This document shows positions 1 to 5,381 of a stretch of 6,362 nucleotides of DNA, piece by piece. The notes beneath the pieces are model-generated. The model worked only from the letters and a program-made list of their open reading frames with translations. It did not search any database and was not told the DNA's origin. Origin of the DNA: Euryarchaeota archaeon UBA136 (GTDB lineage: Archaea; Thermoplasmatota; Poseidoniia; MGIII; CG-Epi1); the NCBI GenBank assembly GCA_002506485.1, contig DAXQ01000083.1, positions 1 through 6,362 of the forward strand, given 5' to 3'. The position numbers and the translations under genes were made by a program. The number at the start of each line of letters is the position of its first letter. Positions within the stretch are counted from its first letter, which is position 1.

Positions 1-72
1 AAATCCATCCTTTTGGCCACACCCATTGTCTTTTTGCATGCGGATGCCAGATATTATTGTTTTTTGCGCAAT

Positions 73-80
73 CTTTATAC
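73..80 (+). promoter_or_regulatory. TATA box (box A) of the small membrane-protein gene
   Basis: The bases CTTTATAC match the archaeal box A pattern. The centre lies about 26 bases before the ATG at 103, the usual distance from an archaeal TATA box to the transcription start, so the mRNA probably begins at or within a few bases of the start codon. No Shine-Dalgarno sequence is properly spaced before that ATG, which fits leaderless translation. The rest of bases 1-102 holds no gene I can support. Read on the other strand the same bases give GTATAAAG, so a divergent promoter is possible but unproven. Confidence 0.6.
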
Positions 81-102
81 TTAAGCATTAATCCGCAGGG
101 TA

Positions 103-501
103 ATGACTAGTGAGTGGAGAAACCAGTTGAACGCCTGGCTTCAAGAGCATATGTTGGCAGTTAGCACGGTTGGTACTATACTAAGTTCATTTATGGTATT
201 CATTGGAATAATGGGCCGATGGTATGAGGATTCCTCATTGTCTCCAACAACTATCCTGGATTTTATGGGAGCATACGACATCTGGGTTCTGATCTTTGGA
301 TTGATAATCCTTGCCTTCTCGGCTTATTATCTTTGGCTAACTAGGCATTACATGAATCGTTTCGAGGAGATAGTAACAACCAATTCCAAGAAAGAATTCC
401 AGAGAAACTGGACCGAAGTTGAACAGATCGCCAGATATCACTTGCCTAAAGCGTATCGCAAGCGAGTCTCTGAGATTCGAGGGAAGTTCGGACTCAAGTA
501 A
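103..501 (+). CDS. Small two-helix membrane protein of unknown function
   Basis: I do not recognise this 132-residue protein. It has a short hydrophilic N-terminus (1-16), a first membrane helix at about 17-38, a short acidic, proline-containing loop (39-56), a second helix at about 57-79, and a basic tail (80-132) rich in Lys, Arg and aromatic residues. The charge distribution (RHYMNR just after helix 2, basic tail) puts both ends in the cytoplasm by the positive-inside rule, leaving a small outside loop. The tail has an amphipathic stretch around WTEVEQIARYHLPKAYRKR that could be a protein or nucleic-acid contact surface, but no named domain is evident. The ATG at 103 is chosen because a TATA box lies about 26 bases upstream. 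It lies upstream of grpE on the same strand with a 67-base gap that has its own promoter, so co-regulation with the chaperone genes is not shown. Confidence 0.8.
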   Translation: MTSEWRNQLNAWLQEHMLAVSTVGTILSSFMVFIGIMGRWYEDSSLSPTTILDFMGAYDIWVLIFGLIILAFSAYYLWLTRHYMNRFEEIVTTNSKKEFQRNWTEVEQIARYHLPKAYRKRVSEIRGKFGLK

Positions 502-510
502 TTAAGAAAT

Positions 511-518
511 TTTATATA
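511..518 (+). promoter_or_regulatory. TATA box of the grpE-dnaK operon
   Basis: TTTATATA is a near-perfect archaeal box A, preceded by a purine-rich stretch (AAGAAA, about 504-509) fitting a TFB recognition element. Spacing rules put the transcription start near 538-542, giving a leader of roughly 27-31 bases before the grpE ATG. This is the strongest-looking promoter in the window, as expected for an abundant chaperone operon, and the only one here that predicts a leader rather than a leaderless mRNA. Confidence 0.75.
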
Positions 519-521
519 GTG

Positions 522-533
522 TCTTTTTTCTTT
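522..533 (+). terminator. Possible T-tract terminator of the 103-501 gene
   Basis: A run of six T, one C and three T lies 20-30 bases after the stop codon of the small membrane-protein gene. Archaeal RNA polymerase commonly stops at U-rich tracts without needing a hairpin. The tract falls between the grpE TATA box and its predicted transcription start, so it would end the upstream transcript without affecting the downstream one. Position and composition are the only evidence. Confidence 0.4.
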
Positions 534-542
534 GAAAGCAGT

Positions 543-567
543 GGTTAACAACCTCAGGTTCATAACC
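543..567 (+). promoter_or_regulatory. Near-palindromic operator candidate in the grpE leader
   Basis: The blocks GGTT (543-546), AACC (550-553), GGTT (557-560) and AACC (564-567) alternate with three-base spacers, giving two direct copies of GGTT-N3-AACC 14 bases apart. Taken as a whole the 25 bases are a palindrome about C555: GGTTA and AACCT on the left mirror AGGTT and TAACC on the right, with 10 of 12 positions symmetrical. It starts just after the predicted transcription start and ends one base before the grpE ATG. Dimeric archaeal heat-shock repressors such as Phr of Pyrococcus are known to bind around the start site of their targets, so a repressor operator is the natural reading; the regulator is not identified here. 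Confidence 0.5.
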
Positions 568-568
568 G

Positions 569-1129
569 ATGAAATCCAAGAGTAGTAAAGACGAGGAAAA
601 GATAGAAACTGTGAAGGAAGAGGAGCCTACAGTTTCGACTCCCGAAGAGGAAATACAGAAATTGAAATCTGAAGTTGAAGATTATAATGAGAAATTTTTG
701 AGGGTCGTGGCAGATTTTGATAACTTCCGGAAGCGCATTGATCGAGATAGAGAACAACAAAGTCTCAGACTGAGGGGAGAGATACTTTCCAATTTCCTTG
801 AGATTGTGGATACTGTCGAAAAGGCGGTTGAGGCTGATCATCCAGACTTGGAAAGTTCTTTGGAGGGAATCAAAGGAATACACCGATTGATATCCGCATT
901 GATGGATTCATTTAACATAAAACGTTTTGATCCCCAAGGTGAACAATTTGATTTTAGACTGCATGAGGCCTTGACAACAGTTGAGAAAGAAGGTGTAGAG
1001 CCCAATACTATAGTTGAGGTTATTCAGTCAGGCTATACTTTAGAGGGTGAATTACTACGGCCAGCTAAGGTGGTTGTATCAAAAGGTTTTGAAGAAGAAG
1101 GTGAGAAAATAGTAGTAGAAGGTGAGTAA
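569..1129 (+). CDS. grpE: GrpE, nucleotide-exchange factor for DnaK
   Basis: This 186-residue cytosolic protein is the co-chaperone that opens the DnaK nucleotide cleft to release ADP, resetting the Hsp70 cycle. A charged, low-complexity N-terminus (1-25) leads into the long dimerising coiled coil (about 26-88), which contains the family signature around [12 protein letters not shown] (45-56) and the helix [12 protein letters not shown] (76-87). The small beta-domain that contacts DnaK covers about 118-174, with the typical FDP.GE.FD...HEAL pattern (120-135) and [19 protein letters not shown] (155-173). Length and domain order are normal for the family. The ATG at 569 lies 8 bases after a weak Shine-Dalgarno match (AGGT, 556-559) that is part of the operator-like palindrome. 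The stop is one base from the dnaK start, so the two are made from one mRNA. The last codons (GGT GAG) double as the dnaK ribosome binding site. Confidence 0.97.
   Translation: MKSKSSKDEEKIETVKEEEPTVSTPEEEIQKLKSEVEDYNEKFLRVVADFDNFRKRIDRDREQQSLRLRGEILSNFLEIVDTVEKAVEADHPDLESSLEGIKGIHRLISALMDSFNIKRFDPQGEQFDFRLHEALTTVEKEGVEPNTIVEVIQSGYTLEGELLRPAKVVVSKGFEEEGEKIVVEGE
1121..1125 (+). promoter_or_regulatory. Ribosome binding site of dnaK, inside the grpE end
   Basis: GGTGA complements the 3' end of archaeal 16S rRNA (CACCUCC region) and ends 5 bases before the ATG at 1131. It decides the start: an in-frame GTG at 1122 would add three residues but lies inside this site, so ATG 1131 is preferred. The site overlaps the last grpE codons, pointing to translational coupling. 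Confidence 0.7.
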
Positions 1130-1130
1130 A

Positions 1131-2981
1131 ATGGCAAAAGAAGTAATAATAGGAATAGATTTGGGTACAACCAATTCTGAGGCAGCATATCTTGAGGGAG
1201 GTAGACCTGTGATTATACCTTCCGCAGAAGGTTCGACGTTCGGTGGTAAGATGTTTCCATCCGTTGTTGCATTCACGAAGGATGGCGATAGAATTGTCGG
1301 AGATCCCGCCAAAAGGCAGGCTGTATTGAATCCCGATAATACAATAATGAATATCAAGAGGAAAATGGGAACCAAGCACAAGGTTACCATAAAGAAGAAA
1401 AAATATTCTCCTGAAGAAATATCTGCAATGATACTGCAGAAGATAAGGACAGATGCAGAGGCACATCTGGGTGTTGACATCGAAAAGGCAGTTATCACAG
1501 TTCCAGCTTATTTCAATGATAATCAGAGACAGGCGACCATAGATGCTGGAAAAATAGCCGGTTTGAAGGTCGAGAGAATCATAAACGAACCCACTGCGGC
1601 AGCATTGGCCTATGGTCTTGACAAGGAAGGGGAGTACACTGTCGCAGTTCTGGATTTGGGCGGTGGGACTTTCGATGTCACAATTATGGAGATGGACAAC
1701 GGTGTATTCGATGTTGTATCTACTTCAGGTGACAACAAGCTTGGTGGAACTGATATGGACGAAGCAATGATTGACTATCTGGCAGACATTTTCAAATCAG
1801 ACAATGGAATAGACTTACGTGATGACTCTGCATCTAAACAGCGTCTTCGTGATGCAGCGGAAAAAGCAAAGATTGAATTGAGTAATACTCTGAAAGCCAC
1901 AATCAACTTACCATATATCTGGTCAGATTCTAGTGGTCCCAAGCATTTGGAGCTTGATCTCACGAGAGCTAAGTTGGAGAAGATTGTTGGTCCAGTTATC
2001 CGTCGTTGTGAGAATCCAATTAAGAAAGCTTTCAAGGATGCTAAAATCAAACCAGGTGATGTTGACAAAGTAATTCTTGTTGGAGGTCCGACTCGAATGC
2101 CGACCGTCCAGAAGGCGTTTGAGAAATTTGTAGGGCGTAAAGCCGAGAGAGGGGTAGACCCTATGCAATGTGTTGCTATGGGTGCAGCTATTCAGGCAGG
2201 TGTGTTGGCAGGAGACATCAAGGACATTGTTCTTCTGGATGTTACTCCTTTGACTTTGGGTATTGAGACCGAAGGTTCAGTCCTGACCCCATTGATAGAC
2301 CGTAACACCACGATACCAACTAACAAGTCCAAAATATTCTCTACAGCTGCAGACAATCAACCTGCTGTCGAGATTCACGTTCTACAGGGTGAGAGGACCA
2401 TGGCTGCAGACAATGATACTCTAGGGCGCTTCCAGCTTGTAGGTATACCACCATCACCCCGCGGTATTCCACAGATCGAAGTATCCTTTGATATTGACCG
2501 GAATGGAGTGATCAATGTCACTGCCAAGGACCTTGGAACCAACAACGAACAGAAGATAGAGATAACCTCCAAGTCAAATCTGAGTGATGATGAGATCGAA
2601 CAGAAGGTCAAGGAGGCCGAGAAGCATTCTGAAGAGGATAAACAGATCAGAGAAATGGTCGAGACCCGTAATCAGGCCGAGTCCTTCATCTATGCTACAG
2701 AAAAGGCCATCAAGGATCTCGATGATAAGGTCGATGATGATACCAAGGCCAAGGTCGAGGAGTCCAAGGAAAAGCTAGAGGCAGCTATGAAAGAAGATAA
2801 TCTGGATGGTCTGAAGAAGGCACTGGAGGACTTCCAGCAAGCTTCCCAGACAATAGGTCAGATGGCATATCAGCAAGCTGCTGAAGAACAGGCCAAGAAC
2901 CAGGCTGAAGGGTCCGATTCAAAGGTTGATGATGATAATGTGGTCGATGTTGATTATGAAGAGATTGATGACGAAAAGTAG
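1131..2981 (+). CDS. dnaK: DnaK, Hsp70 chaperone ATPase
   Basis: A full-length 616-residue Hsp70 that binds exposed hydrophobic peptide segments in an ATP-controlled cycle in the cytosol. The nucleotide-binding domain shows phosphate loop 1 [10 protein letters not shown] (7-16), VPAYFND (124-130), phosphate loop 2 [10 protein letters not shown] (174-183, with the catalytic-site Thr180) and the adenosine motif [11 protein letters not shown] (314-324). The interdomain linker [10 protein letters not shown] (365-374) is intact, followed by the beta-sandwich substrate domain (to about 485), the helical lid, and a Gln/Ala-rich then acidic tail ending [11 protein letters not shown]. After [12 protein letters not shown] (74-85) the sequence passes straight to the next conserved helix, so the roughly 23-residue insertion of E. 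coli DnaK is missing, as in Gram-positive and archaeal Hsp70s. From recalled sequences it resembles Bacillus-type DnaK throughout. Archaeal DnaK is generally held to have come from bacteria by gene transfer. It follows grpE by one base; no dnaJ follows. Confidence 0.98.
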   Translation: MAKEVIIGIDLGTTNSEAAYLEGGRPVIIPSAEGSTFGGKMFPSVVAFTKDGDRIVGDPAKRQAVLNPDNTIMNIKRKMGTKHKVTIKKKKYSPEEISAMILQKIRTDAEAHLGVDIEKAVITVPAYFNDNQRQATIDAGKIAGLKVERIINEPTAAALAYGLDKEGEYTVAVLDLGGGTFDVTIMEMDNGVFDVVSTSGDNKLGGTDMDEAMIDYLADIFKSDNGIDLRDDSASKQRLRDAAEKAKIELSNTLKATINLPYIWSDSSGPKHLELDLTRAKLEKIVGPVIRRCENPIKKAFKDAKIKPGDVDKVILVGGPTRMPTVQKAFEKFVGRKAERGVDPMQCVAMGAAIQAGVLAGDIKDIVLLDVTPLTLGIETEGSVLTPLIDRNTTIPTNKSKIFSTAADNQPAVEIHVLQGERTMAADNDTLGRFQLVGIPPSPRGIPQIEVSFDIDRNGVINVTAKDLGTNNEQKIEITSKSNLSDDEIEQKVKEAEKHSEEDKQIREMVETRNQAESFIYATEKAIKDLDDKVDDDTKAKVEESKEKLEAAMKEDNLDGLKKALEDFQQASQTIGQMAYQQAAEEQAKNQAEGSDSKVDDDNVVDVDYEEIDDEK

Positions 2982-2998
2982 TTTGGGTCCTAGTCAAG

Positions 2999-3005
2999 TA
3001 TAAAT
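2999..3005 (+). promoter_or_regulatory. TATA box of the zinc-ribbon protein gene
   Basis: TATAAAT lies in the 48-base gap after dnaK, centred about 28 bases before the ATG at 3030. This spacing predicts a leaderless mRNA starting at or next to the ATG, and there is no Shine-Dalgarno sequence between. The gap has only a weak T-rich stretch (about 3011-3025) and no clear terminator, so read-through from dnaK may add to expression. Confidence 0.6.
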
Positions 3006-3029
3006 TACCCTATTCTTCTGTGTTTGAAC

Positions 3030-3842
3030 ATGGCCGATAAGGTGTCCTTTACGAATTTCGGTGGGAAGAAGAAAGTTAGAAAGGTAAAACGCCGTGGGCC
3101 AAAGAAACCGAATATCAATGCTGAAGCATTACTCGATGAGGTTCTGGTAGCCAAGAAGATGGCTGACCGAACTATTGCAGAGTCCGGTTCGAACCTTATC
3201 ACCCTCCCCTTCCTTGAATTTTCTGCATTACAAGAGACCCCTTTTGCTTCGGGTGAGTGGAACCCCGTGGAGGTCACATTAAGCAATACAGGGAATGGTG
3301 CAGCAAGTACGGTAACTCTTTCATTTGATAACTTGAGAGTGCGAGGACAGACAATAGTTGACAGTCTGAATCCTGGAGATGACAAAGTTGTTGTCATCGA
3401 GTTGAGGTCTGATGCCGTAGACAAGACCATCAGTCGTCTGGACGTTTATTATCATTCCATTGAAGGTGACACCTTTACTGCAGTAAGGAGGGACTGGTTC
3501 CCTAATGATTATGAGGCAGCCAACATTTTTGAGAGCGAAATTCCACCCGGTGAGGATAAAAATTCGCCACTCTATCAACATCGAGAAGTAATGCATGGGG
3601 ATTTCCACATTATATGTGGTAATTGTGGTGTTAGAGCGCCAACCACTTTCCGAATATGTGGGAAGTGTGGTACACGTCTTCAGAAGCGATTGGATCGTCG
3701 TGATGAAGGTAGGGATCTTGCGGCTGTTCAGGATGAACGCGAGATATTAATCAAGAAGTTACAAAAGCTTGGTGAACTAAAGGACAAAGGTTTGTTGAGT
3801 GATGATGAGTTTACTGTAGCCAAAGCTCAACTCTTGAATTAG
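3030..3842 (+). CDS. CARDB-like / zinc-ribbon / SHOCT-like protein, function unknown
   Basis: A 270-residue protein with no signal peptide or membrane helix, so probably cytosolic. A very basic N-terminus (KKKVRKVKRR, 13-22; more Lys to 26) could bind nucleic acid or acidic partners. Residues about 60-158 look like a CARDB/APHP-type beta-sandwich: VEVTLSNTGNGAAS (80-93), then LNPGDDKVVVIEL (113-125) and RLDVYYHSIEGD (136-147). A zinc ribbon follows, with Cys196, Cys199, Cys210 and Cys213 as CGNCG and CGKCG. The C-terminus (about 239-270), KLQKLGELKDKGLLSDDEF then AKAQLL, matches the SHOCT pattern, a short helical module often at the ends of membrane-associated or oligomerising proteins. ATG 3030 is chosen over the in-frame TTG at 3024 because of the TATA spacing. 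It occupies the place where dnaJ often follows dnaK but has neither an HPD J-domain motif nor the DnaJ CxxCxGxG repeats. A link to the chaperone is only positional. Confidence 0.88.
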   Translation: MADKVSFTNFGGKKKVRKVKRRGPKKPNINAEALLDEVLVAKKMADRTIAESGSNLITLPFLEFSALQETPFASGEWNPVEVTLSNTGNGAASTVTLSFDNLRVRGQTIVDSLNPGDDKVVVIELRSDAVDKTISRLDVYYHSIEGDTFTAVRRDWFPNDYEAANIFESEIPPGEDKNSPLYQHREVMHGDFHIICGNCGVRAPTTFRICGKCGTRLQKRLDRRDEGRDLAAVQDEREILIKKLQKLGELKDKGLLSDDEFTVAKAQLLN

Positions 3843-5377
3843 ACCTCTTCAGCCCATTCCACATCATCATCGAAGTTACCGTCAGACACAGGACCTTTCT
3901 TTACAGCATCAGCTACCCGGTTGTTCATAACAAGGATGAAGATAACAAGAACTATAGCCCATTGAACGACCATGGTTATTATCGTGAATAGCCCCAGTCC
4001 CATTCCCTCTATCGGCGAGTGGCTCTGATCCTGTAATTTTTCATAGATAAAGAATCCGAATACTGCAATAAACTCAAGTGGGAAAACGTATTTGATGATG
4101 TACTCCCACCAAACTCCAATTTGTATATCAGCATATTGAGTGTTAATTAGATTCTTCCTGAAATCGCTAACACCGAATCTCATTACAACTACAGCAATCA
4201 TAAGTCCTGAAACGATTAGTCCAGTACCCCAGACGAAATCCTGGTTGTCCAGGAATTCCAGACTTATTGCTGCTGGAATACCGGCCAATGCCACTGCAAC
4301 GGAGATGTAGCGTACAGCCTCTTTTCTTTCCCATCCCATATCAACGAAATTTACGACACATCCCTGTAAAGTCGCGACCATTGAGGTTAGGGCCGCAAAC
4401 GCCATTGCAAGGAAGAATATGCTACCTATCACCCACCCAGCAGTCCCCATAGATGCGAAAAGTGCGGTCAAATGAATAAAAGTCAAACCAGATGATCCAG
4501 ATTCCACTGCAGCCAACCCATCGGCTGTAGTGTCAGAAAGTGCAAAGACCGTTCCGAGAACAGCGACACCTGCGATTAATGAAACCGAGTTGTTACCAAG
4601 TCCGGTCAGAAATGCGTTCAGCCCAATGTCCTCTTTCTTTCTCATTGCAACAGCGTACGTGATCGCCATTCCAAATCCGGCAGAGGTTGACCAAGCAGAT
4701 TGCACCAGAGCCCGGATCCACGTTTCTCCTTTGAACAGGTATTCCCACTGCGGGATGAACAGAAATCTCAATCCCATCGCAGCGCCGGAAGGGTTCAAGA
4801 TGAAAGGATATATCATGGCAACAACCAGGAATGCCACAAGACAAGGTATGAGTATCATGTTGGCCTTTTCGATTCCACCTATGCCATTGTAGACGACGAA
4901 AGCAGCGAGACTCACAGCGATCAGCTGGAAGAATACGACTTCGGCAGGTGAGGATATGAAATTGTCCCACAGAGCTTGTGTCTGGGTGGTGTCCGTCGCA
5001 TCAGTCATCTCTCCGGAGAGTGCAATCCAGAAGTATCTGATTGTCCAGCCCATGACCACTGCATAGTAGAATCCCACAGCTGTTCCGACCCACATCATCC
5101 AGATTCCGAGCCATGTGAAATTTCGGCCAGCCATATCCCTCATGGCCCCAACGGTCCCAAGTCTGGTTTTCTTACCAATAGCAAATTCAGCCATTAATAA
5201 TGGAATTGACCATGCGAATAGGAAAAGCAGCCAACCAATCATAAATGATCCACCACCATTTGCCGCAGCTTCACGTGGGAATCTCCAGATATTTCCAGTA
5301 CCTACGGCAGCGCCGACGGTGGTTAGAATCAATCCTAATCTTGAGGAGAATATCTCAGGTGGTTTTTCATCAGCCAT
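3839..5377 (-). CDS. Sodium-dependent transporter, NSS/SNF (LeuT-like) family
   Basis: A 512-residue inner-membrane protein with about 12 helices that should import an amino acid or similar small solute using the sodium gradient. Helix 1 carries the family signature GAAVGTGNIWRFP (22-34) followed by NGGG (40-43). By gap-free comparison with recalled LeuT, the second sodium site is kept (Gly22, Val25, Ala328, Thr331, Ser332), as are the gate pair Arg32/Asp380 and the substrate-binding Tyr105. Ser266 stands where LeuT has Glu290, and Gln226, Ser230 and Asn262 match the chloride site of animal members, suggesting chloride dependence, although the site's Tyr is Trp49 here. The tail is acidic. ATG 5377 is preferred over an in-frame TTG at 5407 that would overlap the upstream gene; an AAGGA (5393-5389) lies 11 bases before it. 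It starts four bases after the upstream stop, so the two are one operon. Substrate cannot be read from sequence. Confidence 0.95.
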   Translation of the reverse strand: MADEKPPEIFSSRLGLILTTVGAAVGTGNIWRFPREAAANGGGSFMIGWLLFLFAWSIPLLMAEFAIGKKTRLGTVGAMRDMAGRNFTWLGIWMMWVGTAVGFYYAVVMGWTIRYFWIALSGEMTDATDTTQTQALWDNFISSPAEVVFFQLIAVSLAAFVVYNGIGGIEKANMILIPCLVAFLVVAMIYPFILNPSGAAMGLRFLFIPQWEYLFKGETWIRALVQSAWSTSAGFGMAITYAVAMRKKEDIGLNAFLTGLGNNSVSLIAGVAVLGTVFALSDTTADGLAAVESGSSGLTFIHLTALFASMGTAGWVIGSIFFLAMAFAALTSMVATLQGCVVNFVDMGWERKEAVRYISVAVALAGIPAAISLEFLDNQDFVWGTGLIVSGLMIAVVVMRFGVSDFRKNLINTQYADIQIGVWWEYIIKYVFPLEFIAVFGFFIYEKLQDQSHSPIEGMGLGLFTIITMVVQWAIVLVIFILVMNNRVADAVKKGPVSDGNFDDDVEWAEEV

Positions 5378-5381
5378 TTTT

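Noticed and set aside
1..39. Minus-strand reading frame from an ATG at 39 to the window edge (13 codons).
   Set aside because: Too short to judge; only a possible reverse TATA element supports it, so it is mentioned as a weak finding and not called as a gene.
1079..1498. Long minus-strand open frames across the grpE-dnaK junction and within dnaK.
   Set aside because: They lie opposite the highly conserved GrpE and DnaK coding frames and encode no recognisable protein; shadows of real genes.
2985..3010. GGGT and ACCC flanking the TATA box before the zinc-ribbon gene as an operator.
   Set aside because: Only four-base arms 18 bases apart, with no further symmetry between them.
3624..3682. Zinc ribbon of the 3030-3842 protein read as a DnaJ zinc domain.
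   Set aside because: There is one CxxC pair of pairs only, none of the four CxxCxGxG repeats, and no J-domain HPD motif.
3794..3831. GTTGAG (3794-3799) and CTCAAC (3826-3831) as a terminator hairpin near the convergent stops.
   Set aside because: Six base pairs around a 26-base loop inside coding sequence with no T-tract after it; expected by chance.
4530..4892. Plus-strand open frames of 60-136 codons opposite the transporter and the surface-protein gene (also near 5115-5655).
   Set aside because: The minus-strand frames show clear family motifs or continuous membrane topology, while these have no domain, promoter or ribosome site.
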